This document shows positions 15,857 through 24,190 of a stretch of DNA of 36,017 nucleotides, one piece after another. The stretch spans positions 1 to 36,017 of the forward strand of contig JANXQX010000252.1 in the NCBI GenBank assembly GCA_025353305.1. The letters run 5' to 3'. The stretch is from Holophagaceae bacterium. GTDB taxonomy: Bacteria > Acidobacteriota > Holophagae > Holophagales > Holophagaceae. The notes beneath the pieces are model-generated. The model ran no database searches, was not told the origin of the DNA, and saw nothing but the letters and a program-made list of their open reading frames with translations. Position numbers and translations under genes: made by a program. Position 1 is the stretch's first letter, and every line of letters starts with the position of its first letter.

Positions 15857-16075
15857 TTGCGCATCACGGAAAAGATTCTGGCGGACCATGCGGCGCGCAA
15901 GGACTCCAGCGGCGTGACCTGGTTCAAACTTGAAGACCTTCACCGCCTTGGTATTCCAGTGGCTCTGTTCACGGCCATGCAGGACGTCCAGCACGACCTG
16001 CGGTCCCGGCACAGCGATCACGTGGTTGAAAGTGAAGGATGCACCGACCGCTGGTCCATCCAAGACTCTCGATAG
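15857..16075 (+). CDS. Small protein of unknown function, translationally coupled to plsC
   Basis: The 72-residue ORF starts with TTG, preceded by a strong GGAGG at good spacing, and its TAG stop abuts the ATG of plsC (TAGATG), so it is probably translated. The N-terminus MRITEKILADHAARKD resembles the start of aconitase/LeuC-family large subunits, but the rest (WFKLEDLHRLGIPVALFTAM and a polar tail) does not carry that family on and has no cluster or catalytic motif. It could be a remnant reused as a small protein or a chance match. No membrane segment or signal peptide is seen. The opposite strand is also open but has no comparable ribosome site. Confidence 0.5.
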   Translation: MRITEKILADHAARKDSSGVTWFKLEDLHRLGIPVALFTAMQDVQHDLRSRHSDHVVESEGCTDRWSIQDSR

Positions 16076-16831
16076 ATGAAAAATTGGCGGCAGACTTTTT
16101 TGTGGGGCTGCTTCACCTTTGCGTGGACCCTGCTCACGGTTCCTCTCACGGTGCTGGGCATTCTGCTAGCCACACCTTTCCTTGGACCGCGCAAAGCCTT
16201 TTTTACCATCGGACCGCTTTGGGCCAGGCAGATGTTCTGGGTATCCGGCATCTCGCTGGAGCGAAAGGGCTGGGAGGCCTTGCCCGAAGAGATACGCAGC
16301 ACGCGCCAGCCGGTGATTTTCATGAGCAATCACGAAAGTCAGATGGATCCGCCCCTCCTGATCAACGCCATTCCCGTGCCCGCGGTCTACATCGCGAAAA
16401 AGGAAGTGAAGCTCATTCCCTTCGTGGGCTGGGCGGCCATGTGCGCGGGTGTCATCTGGATCGACCGCGGAAAACGCGAACGTGCCATTCAAAGCATCAA
16501 GGAAGCTGCAGACAAGATCCGCCGAGGCCGCAATGTCGTGATTTTCGTGGAGGGCACCCGCACCCACACGGGAGAACTGCTGCCATTCAAGAAAGGCGGA
16601 TTCCAATTGGCAATGGATGCCGGTGTGCCCATCGTGCCCCTGGCAACTGTGGGCGGTTATCAGACCCTGCCCCGGGGCACCATCTTCGTGCGCCCCGGTC
16701 GCTATGTTGTGAGCTTCGGTGAACCCGTGGACACGGCTTCCTACACGAACCGGGATGAGCTCATGCAGGAAGTGCGGACCCGGATCGAAGCCCTGATCGC
16801 TGACGCCAGAATAACAGGCCCTGGCCAGTAG
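16076..16831 (+). CDS. plsC: 1-acyl-sn-glycerol-3-phosphate acyltransferase (PlsC family)
   Basis: PlsC acylates lysophosphatidic acid to phosphatidic acid at the inner membrane. The 251-residue protein has an N-terminal hydrophobic segment (FTFAWTLLTVPLTVLGILLA) and the acyltransferase block order of the family: the HX4D catalytic motif in SNHESQMD (His86, Asp91), the substrate-binding FVEGTR (about 157-162) followed by FKKGGF, and VPIVPLATVGG as block IV. It directly follows the 72-residue small gene with no gap. Its TAG stop lies one base before a heptanucleotide repeat array, so transcripts would run into the array. Confidence 0.94.
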   Translation: MKNWRQTFLWGCFTFAWTLLTVPLTVLGILLATPFLGPRKAFFTIGPLWARQMFWVSGISLERKGWEALPEEIRSTRQPVIFMSNHESQMDPPLLINAIPVPAVYIAKKEVKLIPFVGWAAMCAGVIWIDRGKRERAIQSIKEAADKIRRGRNVVIFVEGTRTHTGELLPFKKGGFQLAMDAGVPIVPLATVGGYQTLPRGTIFVRPGRYVVSFGEPVDTASYTNRDELMQEVRTRIEALIADARITGPGQ

Positions 16832-16832
16832 G

Positions 16833-17036
16833 CCGTGGGCTGTGGGCCATGGGCCATGGGCTGTGGGCTGTGGGCTGTGGGCTGTGGGCTGTGGGCTGTG
16901 GGCTGTGGGCTGTGGGCCGTGGGCTGTGGGCTGTGGGCCGTGGGCTGTGGGCCATGGGCTGTGGGCCGTGGGCTGTGGGCTGTGGGCCGTGGGCTGCGGC
17001 TGTTCTTCCTACTGCCTACGGCCAAACGCCCACTGC
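16833..17036. repeat. Heptanucleotide tandem array (CTGTGGG type) with a short inverted arm
   Basis: About 23 uninterrupted 7-bp units fill 16833-16993. The main unit is CTGTGGG (eight in a row at 16861-16916), with CCGTGGG and CCATGGG variants mixed in; only positions 2 and 3 of the unit vary. Because 7 is not a multiple of 3 all forward frames stay open and give false Gly-Leu-Trp-Ala-Val ORFs. At 17010-17039 the sequence turns into the complementary style (CTGCCTACGGCC, GCCCACTGCCTAC) and runs into the stop codon of the minus-strand kinase gene. The array fills the whole gap between two convergent genes. Confidence 0.92.
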
Positions 17037-19595
17037 CTACTTAAAGGCCGGATCCCTCTGTGCCACCTTGCGTTTGCCGGTGTGCAGTTTTTCGGCGAGG
17101 TCCACCATCGGCTTGGCTTCGGATCTCAACCCTAGCTCCGCCAGGGTTCGAGCCATGAAGTAGAGGTTCACCGAGGTCACGCGTTTCTCGTTGTGGCGGC
17201 GGGTACTCCAATCCACGGCCTGACAGTGGCGAAGGTAGGCCCCGTAAAGCCTGAAGGCTCCTTGAGTATCCTTGGTGACGGCCTTCACAAGACCCTGCAA
17301 AAGCACCTGGTTGGAGTGTTCCGGAGGCCATTCGGACATCAGATTTTCGGCATAGCGCTTCACGGTCGCAACATCGCCCCGCTCATAGGCGCAATAGGCA
17401 TCGAGACTTTTAAGCACCGTTGAGCCCGGTGCCTCCTTCAGGCCCCTGGCAATGCGCACCTCTGCCTCGGGTGCCCGACCCATCCATAAAAGAGCATCCG
17501 CGGCAGTGACATAGGCGAACTCCTTCGAAGGATTGAGCTCGATCGATCGATCCGCATGGCGCAAGGCGTCTTCCAGATCGCCATCGTTCTGCAGGAGCAC
17601 GGCATAGCGGTAATGGGCCTGGGGATTGTCCGGATCCAGTGCAAGGGCTTTTTCGAAATAGCGGCGGGCGACGACATGGTTCTCCTCGCCATCCAGCCCC
17701 GCGAAGGTATCCGCCAGTACGTTGTAGGCCCGCGTGTCACCCGGATCGAGCCGGATGGCCTCAAGGGCGGCCTTGCTCGCGCCATCCACATCCCCCCGGC
17801 GCAGCTTGATGGCGGAAAGCGCGCGGTAGGCCATCTCGTTGCGGGAATCCAGCTGGATGGCCTTTTCAGCGTGGGCTTTTGCCTCTGTGAACAAGCCCTG
17901 GCCCTCGTCAAATTTGCCTTGGCTCAGTGATCTCGTGCTGCCCAATTCAGAAAGGGTCCAGGCCATGGCGGCGTGGGCCGGTGCATAGTCCGGCTCCAGG
18001 TCAAGGGCCTGTTGCAGCATGGATTTGGCGAGCACCAGAGAGTCCATCCCGCCTTGGGTGAAGAGAGCATTGCCCTTGATGAAAAGCTCCCTGGTGCGCG
18101 GGTTCTTGGCTCGGTACCGGATGCCGCCATCATCACTGCTGAGACCCATCTCCCTGGGCAAGCGACGTTGCAGTTCATCCTCGATTTCGAACAATTTGGC
18201 TTGGGACCTCTGCACCGAAAACTGCTTCAGCACCGTGCCGCTGGCGCTATCGAGAATTCGGATGCCCATGCGTACCGTGCCTTCCACCACCTGGTAGGTT
18301 CCCTGCACCACCCATTCGGCATTCAGGGCTTTGGCCAGCTGGCCAAAAGCGCGAAGGGGCTTGCCAGGAATCTCACCGAGCTGGTGCATGGCCTCGGCGA
18401 CCCGCAGGCGGTCCACCACCAGGATGTCTTCCCGCGCGACTAGGCCCGAGGCCATCGCATCGGCAAAACTGCTGCTGAGCCAAGCCTCGGATTCATCGCC
18501 CGTTAGCATCTCCACCGGCAGGATCGCCACCACGCGGCGGCCTTTTGCGAAATCTGTCGTGGAGGCCAACCGGGCCATTCCCAGACCGCTTTCCGGCACG
18601 CGGGTCCGCCACCACGCGTAACCTCCCCCAGCCACCAACAGCAAAGCAATGGCTGATGCAATCAGCCATGTTCGCCGAGGCTTGCCCAGCGCCTGGGCCT
18701 CAGCCTTGCGAAACTTCTCCGTGGGCAGTCCAGGAAGAAACGGCGTCATCTGCGTGGCTTGGCCTTCCTGCAGGGCTTCCACCACAACCTGAAGATTCGG
18801 GAAACGTTCTTCTGGCACTTTTGCAAGCATCCGCTCGATCACCAGCCCTAGATTTGGCGGCAGATCAGGCCGGGTGGTGCGTAACGACACAGGTTGATCC
18901 TTCACCACCGCGAACAACGTCTCCACCAAGGTCGCCCGCATGAAGGGATGCACACCCGTGGCCAGCTCATACAGCACCACGCCAAGGGAGAACTGGTCAC
19001 TGGAAGGCTCCACGGCCCAGCCGTTGGCCTGCTCGGGACTCATGTAGGCCGGCGTGCCTTGGCTGTAGCCCGGTGCCGTGCGCTCGACGAGCGTGGCGTG
19101 ATGGCCCGTGGGGCCGTTCAGCGGCGTGGAGGACTGATGTTGCGCAATGCCGAAATCCAGGATCTTCAATACACCTTCGGTATTCAGAACCAGATTGTCG
19201 GGCTTGATGTCGCGATGGACTAGCCCCTTTTGATGTGCGTAGTAAAGCGCGGATGCCGCCTGCATCGCGATGCTCCTCAGCAGAGTCCACTCAACCTCCT
19301 TATTCGCGAAATGGCCCAGAGTCTGTCCTACGACCAGCTCCATCGCGATGAAGGGAGTGCTTTCTACTTCACCGGCTTCGTAGATATGGGCGATGTTCGG
19401 GTGGTTGAGTTGGCAGGCCATCTTGGCTTCTTTCAGAAGCGCGCGGTGCCTGACTTCGTCCGCATTGCGGAGGATCTTCAGGGCCACCTCGCGCTCCAGG
19501 CGCAGGTCCATGGCCCTCCACACGGTCCCCATGGCGCCTTCGCCCAGCCGTTCGATCAGGCGGTAGGAACCGAAGGTCTGAAATTCAGTGTTCAA
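17037..19595 (-). CDS. Membrane Ser/Thr protein kinase with C-terminal TPR domain
   Basis: This 852-residue protein is a PknB/Hanks-type kinase. Kinase motifs in order are GEGAMGTV (P loop, 18-25), ALK (Lys40), Glu56 of helix C, HRDIKPDN (Asp129 catalytic), DFG (147-149) and GTPAYMSPEQ. A single membrane segment follows at about 310-328 (WLIASAIALLLVAGGGYAWW). Outside it is a domain with VVAILPVEML and LVVDRLRVAEAM, like the TolB/FlgO-type domain found in similar kinases, then TPR repeats (for example PDNPQAHYRYAVLLQNDGDL) to near the end. Domain order suits sensing outside and signalling inside. The start is TTG; no other good start keeps the glycine loop. Its stop codon lies in the repeat arm at 17010-17039. 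Confidence 0.93.
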   Translation of the reverse strand: MNTEFQTFGSYRLIERLGEGAMGTVWRAMDLRLEREVALKILRNADEVRHRALLKEAKMACQLNHPNIAHIYEAGEVESTPFIAMELVVGQTLGHFANKEVEWTLLRSIAMQAASALYYAHQKGLVHRDIKPDNLVLNTEGVLKILDFGIAQHQSSTPLNGPTGHHATLVERTAPGYSQGTPAYMSPEQANGWAVEPSSDQFSLGVVLYELATGVHPFMRATLVETLFAVVKDQPVSLRTTRPDLPPNLGLVIERMLAKVPEERFPNLQVVVEALQEGQATQMTPFLPGLPTEKFRKAEAQALGKPRRTWLIASAIALLLVAGGGYAWWRTRVPESGLGMARLASTTDFAKGRRVVAILPVEMLTGDESEAWLSSSFADAMASGLVAREDILVVDRLRVAEAMHQLGEIPGKPLRAFGQLAKALNAEWVVQGTYQVVEGTVRMGIRILDSASGTVLKQFSVQRSQAKLFEIEDELQRRLPREMGLSSDDGGIRYRAKNPRTRELFIKGNALFTQGGMDSLVLAKSMLQQALDLEPDYAPAHAAMAWTLSELGSTRSLSQGKFDEGQGLFTEAKAHAEKAIQLDSRNEMAYRALSAIKLRRGDVDGASKAALEAIRLDPGDTRAYNVLADTFAGLDGEENHVVARRYFEKALALDPDNPQAHYRYAVLLQNDGDLEDALRHADRSIELNPSKEFAYVTAADALLWMGRAPEAEVRIARGLKEAPGSTVLKSLDAYCAYERGDVATVKRYAENLMSEWPPEHSNQVLLQGLVKAVTKDTQGAFRLYGAYLRHCQAVDWSTRRHNEKRVTSVNLYFMARTLAELGLRSEAKPMVDLAEKLHTGKRKVAQRDPAFK

Positions 19596-19718
19596 ACGGG
19601 AACCCGAAAAGCTTGAGTATAAGCTGAGTGCCGGGCTCTTCTGTTACCTGGCCAACACGGGGCTCATCAGAATCGGTGCGGCCAAAGGTCTGCTCAAATG
19701 ACGAGGCAGGAACCCAGG

Positions 19719-20318
19719 TCAAAACCGGAACGCCACTCCCAGGGATGTGTGGCTTAAATCCGCATCGTGGAAATCCCGTTGCGAGTTCGGCACCGAGGTG
19801 AGCATCTGCTTGGCCTCGATTCCCACGTGGCTGTTGATGTGGAAGATGAATCCCACAGACAGAACGAAGGCGATCTTGTCCCCATAGCCTTCATCGGTGT
19901 AATTGCTGGCCGGCGAGCCGACGTTGGATGTGTAGTGCCGGTTCTGATACCAGTGCGCGCCGCCGATCCCGATGAGGAAATCCACACCCGGGTCTCTCGT
20001 TGGGCCCATCTTGATCAACCAGTCATAGCCGATGAAGCGCGTGTCGGCGCTGATTTCTTCAAAACCTGGATAGTCGCTTCGGCTCTTCCCGTCGAAATGG
20101 CCGATTTCGATGCGCAACCGTCCTTCGACATCCTCTCCCTGACGGAAATAGAAGGGGATGCCGATGTTATAGCCGGTCTTGTAGAGCTTTCCGGCGGTGT
20201 CCGTGGGCAGCATCATCTGGAGGTTGAAACCGAAGCGGTGGGAGGCCGATTGCTCCATGCCCTGGGCAGATAGAACGCTGGCGGCGCTGAGCAAGAGGGC
20301 GGGCAAGGATTTCCGCAT
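19719..20318 (-). CDS. Small outer-membrane beta-barrel protein of unknown function
   Basis: The 199-residue protein has a clear signal peptide (MRKSLPALLLSAASVLSAQG). The mature part shows alternating polar-hydrophobic strands rich in Tyr, Phe and Gly (FLIGIGGAHWYQNRHY, IAFVLSVGFIFHINSHVGIE) and ends GVAFRF with a terminal Phe, the usual signature for barrel insertion. The size suits an eight-stranded barrel like OmpW/OmpX-type proteins, but no family can be named with certainty. It lies alone between the kinase gene and the enoyl-CoA hydratase gene. Confidence 0.7.
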   Translation of the reverse strand: MRKSLPALLLSAASVLSAQGMEQSASHRFGFNLQMMLPTDTAGKLYKTGYNIGIPFYFRQGEDVEGRLRIEIGHFDGKSRSDYPGFEEISADTRFIGYDWLIKMGPTRDPGVDFLIGIGGAHWYQNRHYTSNVGSPASNYTDEGYGDKIAFVLSVGFIFHINSHVGIEAKQMLTSVPNSQRDFHDADLSHTSLGVAFRF

Positions 20319-20397
20319 GACATCTCCAAAAAATCTGTAGGCCCCATACGACCACCATCAGGCCTTTCATGCAACCCTGGGCTCATTTGAAATACGA

Positions 20398-21078
20398 CTA
20401 TCGCGCTGGAAAATTGGAAGGTGGACTCAAATAGCACTCCACCTCCCTGCGCACTTCCCCGGGTTCAAGGATTCGTTGAATCGCACCAGCCTCCATCGCT
20501 TGCTTGGTGTCCCAGCGCTCCATGCCCTGGAAAAGCCGATCCGCGCCGGCCTCACCCAACACTTCCACCAGTCGAACTGTGCCGCCGAAGCCTGTGAGAA
20601 TGCCATGGAGCGCTGCTGGGTGTGAAAGCTTCAAGTGCCTGGACCCTGATGAAGCTTCGACGCCAACCTCAACCCCCCAACATTCCTGGCCCGCCAAGGC
20701 CAGATCGCACCCGCCACCCACAGCGGCGCCGCTGATAAGCGTGAGGCTGCGCCAGCCGGGCCAAAGCAGATGCTCCATCACCCGTTGGCCTCGCCGCGCA
20801 AAGGCATCGGCGGTGGAGGCATTCAGCAAGGACACCTCGTTGAGATCCGCGCCCGCGCAGAAATTGCGACCGCAGCCAAGTAACCAGCCCGCGTCGCTCA
20901 AACAGATTCGCCGCACGCCGGACCACCGCAGCTCGATGAAAAGGAGGTCCAGGGCCTCCAGCAGATCCATCCGCAGACGATTCAGACCATCATCGGAGGC
21001 GAGGCCGATCCATGCCCAGCCATCGCCGCGCACAAGGTCCAGAGAGGTTGGGCCACTGAATGCACGCTCAGGTTTCAC
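20398..21078 (-). CDS. Enoyl-CoA hydratase/isomerase (crotonase) family protein
   Basis: The 226-residue protein has both crotonase oxyanion-hole segments: GRNFCAGADLNEV and ISGAAVGGGCDLALAG. The third conserved region, which in hydratases carries catalytic Glu residues before the GGT motif, reads HPAALHGILTGFGGTVRL. The GGT turn is kept but the usual Glu positions are not evident. It may therefore be an isomerase, a thioesterase-like or a lyase-type member rather than a true hydratase. It is also about 30 residues shorter than typical enzymes at about 260. It overlaps the end of miaA by four bases, so it is translated after it. Confidence 0.78.
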   Translation of the reverse strand: MKPERAFSGPTSLDLVRGDGWAWIGLASDDGLNRLRMDLLEALDLLFIELRWSGVRRICLSDAGWLLGCGRNFCAGADLNEVSLLNASTADAFARRGQRVMEHLLWPGWRSLTLISGAAVGGGCDLALAGQECWGVEVGVEASSGSRHLKLSHPAALHGILTGFGGTVRLVEVLGEAGADRLFQGMERWDTKQAMEAGAIQRILEPGEVRREVECYLSPPSNFPAR

Positions 21079-21962
21079 AAGAGCCCCAGCTTTTCAAAAG
21101 CCGCATCCAAGGACTCCACATCTGGATTCCAATGGGGGGCATCCACCAGCTGATTGCGAAACCAGGTAGCCTGGCGTTTGGCAAAGGCCTGGGTCTCCTG
21201 AACAATGCCTTCGATCCCCTTGTTGCGGCTTCCCTCCACCATCGCCACCAAACCCAGGTAGCCCAGGGGCCTCAAGGCCTCCAGATCAGCGCGATGGCCC
21301 GCCCTCAGCAGGCCCGACACTTCGTCCTGCCAACCCGCCCTGAGCTGGTGAGCCACCCTCAGCTCTACACGTTTGCGCTGCATCTCACGTGTTGATAGCA
21401 CGACCAGGGCTTGCCAGCCTTCGGGAACACCGGTCCGCACTCCCGTGAGCAATTCAGAAGCCTTGAGTCCCGTAGCCAGATGCAGCGTCAAGGCGCGGGC
21501 CACCCGGGCCCCGTCATTGGGGTGAAGCTCCGCCGCACGCTTGGGATCCAGCCCCTTGAGCAGACGGTGAAGGCGCGGCGCGCCGAGCACCGAGGACCAG
21601 CGGCGCACCTTGGCCACGGTGGCTTCCGGCACATCTGGAAGTTCCGTAAGCTGCTCCCAGATACCCCTAAGATAAAGCCCGGAACCCGTCACCAGCACTG
21701 GCTTGTCGATGGACCCAAGCCACGTCCTTACCTGTTCCCCGAACAACGCGGGATTGGGCCGCGTGGAGGGCGGCAGCAAGCCATAACCCACGTGGGGCAC
21801 TCCGCCCTGTTCCTCCCCGGAAGGCTGGCCGGTTCCGATGGCCAGGCCTGCGATGGCTTGGAAGGGATCGCCATTGACGACCGCTCCGCTGACACGCTGG
21901 GCCACAGCTATCGCCAGGCCGGACTTGCCAGAAGCAGTGGGACCCAGGATCGCGAACTTCAT
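21075..21962 (-). CDS. miaA: tRNA dimethylallyltransferase
   Basis: MiaA transfers a dimethylallyl group to N6 of A37 in tRNAs that read UNN codons. The 295-residue protein has the P loop GPTASGKS, the TGSGLYLRG motif, RPLGYLGL and the C-terminal FAKRQATWFRNQ, all family hallmarks in the right order. The segment after the first strand, usually an ADSxQxYxxxDIGT motif, reads NGDPFQAIAGLAIGT, so Asp and Gln are kept but Ser and Tyr are not. The dimethylallyl donor comes from the MEP pathway, of which ispG is also in this window. A crotonase-family gene overlaps its end. Confidence 0.92.
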   Translation of the reverse strand: MKFAILGPTASGKSGLAIAVAQRVSGAVVNGDPFQAIAGLAIGTGQPSGEEQGGVPHVGYGLLPPSTRPNPALFGEQVRTWLGSIDKPVLVTGSGLYLRGIWEQLTELPDVPEATVAKVRRWSSVLGAPRLHRLLKGLDPKRAAELHPNDGARVARALTLHLATGLKASELLTGVRTGVPEGWQALVVLSTREMQRKRVELRVAHQLRAGWQDEVSGLLRAGHRADLEALRPLGYLGLVAMVEGSRNKGIEGIVQETQAFAKRQATWFRNQLVDAPHWNPDVESLDAAFEKLGLL

Positions 21963-22018
21963 CTTTCCAAGGTAGCCGGAACCTCCTTGCTGATCCGCCC
22001 ACGTCTCAATAGTTCCCG

Positions 22019-22375
22019 ATGAAATCCCGATTCCTGATCCTCGCGGTCCTGCCCTCCTTGGCCTTTGCCCAGGTGGGGGCTTTTCAGCGCAAGCAATGGG
22101 CCTTGGTGGATCGTTTTGGCTTACAGATCCTTCCCTTGCAATCGCTTCGGAACCTGATGCCGGAAGCCACCGTCATCGTGGAAAGTGACTACATGCCTCT
22201 TTACACCGAACGGGAAATCCGTTTCATGGAATTCCGGGCCGCGCTGCTGGCGGATCTGAGGATTCATCTGGAAAACAATGACCCGTCGCCTTTAGCAGGG
22301 GCCGGTGTGCCCATCCGATACGCCGGAAATGCGGTGCCGAGGATGTACCCAATGGGTGGATTGAAGTGGAGGTGA
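22019..22375 (+). CDS. Small secreted protein of unknown function
   Basis: The 118-residue protein starts with a signal peptide (MKSRFLILAVLPSLAFAQ, likely cut after AFA). The mature part is hydrophilic with no recognised domain; it includes VIVESDYMPLYTEREIRF and a Pro-rich tail. It is divergent from miaA with 56 bases between starts. The function is unknown and a very lineage-specific protein is likely. Confidence 0.6.
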   Translation: MKSRFLILAVLPSLAFAQVGAFQRKQWALVDRFGLQILPLQSLRNLMPEATVIVESDYMPLYTEREIRFMEFRAALLADLRIHLENNDPSPLAGAGVPIRYAGNAVPRMYPMGGLKWR

Positions 22376-22390
22376 GATTCGGGGGTTGAA

Positions 22391-22433
22391 GCATATGCCC
22401 AGAGCCCACACCCTAGCACCCACTGCCCAGTTC
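22391..22433. repeat. Degenerate CCCA(C)-type repeat arm
   Basis: The gap after the secreted-protein gene reads GCCCAGAGCCCACACCCTAG followed by CACCCACTGCCCAG. It is the same word set as the arms near 17010-17039 and 30660-30730, and runs into the stop of the next minus-strand gene. Only one arm is seen here. Confidence 0.45.
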
Positions 22434-22769
22434 CGGCAGCAGCGAGGCCGCCTGATCCCGGCTTAGGAGCGCGGCTTCGATCGCGCTCTTCAACAGCACC
22501 TCAGGATCCTGATCCAGATGAAGCAGGACCTCGCATTGTTTTTTCAGACGTGCCACTTCTCCGTTGCGGTCTTCCAGGTGGCGTTCGGCGGCGGCCTGGA
22601 ATATGGACAGAAAACATTTCATCGCATCGCAAGCGGCGCTCAGCGTGGCCGCGCCGTTGCGGTGGTCGCCCTGAAGCGCCAAGGCAGTGGCGAGAAAGCG
22701 CAGGCCATCCTCAAAACGCACCTGGAGCGGCCCCGTGGCGCCTGTTGCAAAGGCTTCAGCAGACACCTT
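22413..22769 (-). CDS. Protein of unknown function, overlapping the end of purF
   Basis: The frame continues far upstream through purF, but the plausible start is GTG at 22769 with GGAG eleven bases before it, overlapping the last codons of purF; an ATG at 22790 is the alternative. This gives about 118 residues, mainly helical (LRFLATALALQGDHRNGAAT, then CFLSIFQAAAERHLEDRNGE), with no signal peptide or known motif. Tight overlap suggests co-translation with purF, although nothing points to a purine role. Confidence 0.55.
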   Translation of the reverse strand, partial: KVSAEAFATGATGPLQVRFEDGLRFLATALALQGDHRNGAATLSAACDAMKCFLSIFQAAAERHLEDRNGEVARLKKQCEVLLHLDQDPEVLLKSAIEAALLSRDQAASLLPELGSGC

Positions 22770-24132
22770 TGGACTCCGGCGCCACCGCATACTCGCCGGT
22801 GAAGCAGGCGTAACAGAAACCTTGGCCACCGTCGGGGTCCCGGACGGAGGCTTGCAGATCTTCCAAGGTGAGATAGCCCAGCGTGTCCGCATCCACGAAA
22901 GCGCGGATGGCTTCGTTGTCGCGGTTGAAGGCGATGAGTTGTTCGCGGCTTGGCGTGTCGATGCCGTAGAAACAGGAATGCGTGGTCGGCGGGCTGGAAA
23001 TGCGCAGGTGAACTTCCTTGGCGCCGGCGGCCCGCACCAGCTCCACGATCTTTTTCGAGGTGGTGCCGCGCACGATGGAATCGTCCACCAGCACCACGCG
23101 CTTGCCCTCCAGCAAATCCCGGACAGGGTTGAGCTTCACCTTCACCCCGAAACTGCGGATGCTCTGTTTGGGCTCGATGAAGGTGCGGCCTACATAGTGA
23201 TTACGGATCATGCCGAATTCAAACGGGATTCCACTGGCCTCGGCATAGCCCAGGGCGGCGCTCATGCCGCTGTCCGGAACGGGCACCACGAGATCGGCCT
23301 CCACCGGATGGCGCCGCGCCAGCCTGCGTCCCATCTCGCGCCGCGTAGCCATGACGCTGCGATCAAAGACATTGGAATCGGGCCGTGAGAAATAGACATG
23401 CTCGAAAGAGCAGGGCTTGGGCTGCATCTTGGGTCGCGGAAACCGCGATTGCATGCTCGCGCCCCGCACGATGACCAGTTCACCCGGCTCGACCTGCCGT
23501 GTGTATCTCGCCCCCAACAGATCGAAAGCGCAGGTCTCGGAGGAAAAGACCACCGCACCGGCCAGTTCACCCATCGCGAGCGGCCGGAAACCATGTGGGT
23601 CCCGCACAGCCATGATGGCGTCCTCCGTGAGAATCAGCAGCGAAAAGGCACCCTCGCATCGCTTCAAGGCTTCGATGACCGCATCGTCCACATTCGTTGC
23701 ATCGGCCCGGTTGATGAGCGCCAGGATGATTTCCGAATCGCTCGGACTCGTGAAGGTATGTCCTTCTTGGATCAGTTCGGCCCGCAGTGTCTCGGTGTTG
23801 GTGAGATTGCCGTTGTGGCAGAGCGCCACCTGGCCGAAGCGCCCGTGGATCAGGAAGGGGTGGGCGGCGCTCGCCACGTTGCCGCCCGTGGTGCTGTAGC
23901 GCGTATGGCCGATGGCCGTATCGCCAGGCAGGGAATCAAGGGTGGGCTGATCAAAAATGTCCGCCACATGCCCTTGCGCCTTATGGAGGAACAGCTTCCC
24001 TCCCTCCCTGGAGCAGATGCCCGCAGCCTCCTGGCCACGATGCTGAAGGGCGTAAAGTCCAAGGTAGGTCTGCCGCGCGGCTTCGGTCTGGGGAGAAATC
24101 CCGAATACTCCGCATTCGTCCCTAAACGGCAT
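22756..24132 (-). CDS. purF: Amidophosphoribosyltransferase
   Basis: PurF catalyses the first committed step of purine synthesis, PRPP plus glutamine to phosphoribosylamine. With ATG at 24132 the protein is 458 residues and begins MPFRDECGVFGIS, a short propeptide before the catalytic Cys7 of the class II glutaminase domain. GHTRYSTTGG and HNGNLTN follow, and the PRPP motif is VVLVDDSIVRGTTS. The four cysteines of the Bacillus-type iron-sulphur cluster are in place: the one before SFEHVYF, the one in HSCFYGID, and the CYAC pair near the end. The longer open frame to 24633 runs antisense to the divergent gene and is not supported. GGAG lies just upstream of the start. Confidence 0.96.
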   Translation of the reverse strand: MPFRDECGVFGISPQTEAARQTYLGLYALQHRGQEAAGICSREGGKLFLHKAQGHVADIFDQPTLDSLPGDTAIGHTRYSTTGGNVASAAHPFLIHGRFGQVALCHNGNLTNTETLRAELIQEGHTFTSPSDSEIILALINRADATNVDDAVIEALKRCEGAFSLLILTEDAIMAVRDPHGFRPLAMGELAGAVVFSSETCAFDLLGARYTRQVEPGELVIVRGASMQSRFPRPKMQPKPCSFEHVYFSRPDSNVFDRSVMATRREMGRRLARRHPVEADLVVPVPDSGMSAALGYAEASGIPFEFGMIRNHYVGRTFIEPKQSIRSFGVKVKLNPVRDLLEGKRVVLVDDSIVRGTTSKKIVELVRAAGAKEVHLRISSPPTTHSCFYGIDTPSREQLIAFNRDNEAIRAFVDADTLGYLTLEDLQASVRDPDGGQGFCYACFTGEYAVAPESKGVC

Positions 24133-24190
24133 GATGGCTCCAAACATAAATTCTATATCGGAACTATCCCGGAACCACCAAGGCCCCAGC

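Noticed and set aside
16833..16993. Possible CRISPR array
   Set aside because: Seven-base units are contiguous with no spacers and no cas genes are nearby.
16835..17163. Overlapping ORFs with Gly-Leu-Trp-Ala-Val repeats
   Set aside because: They arise only because the heptanucleotide array is free of stops in all forward frames; there is no ribosome site and all frames give the same kind of repeat.
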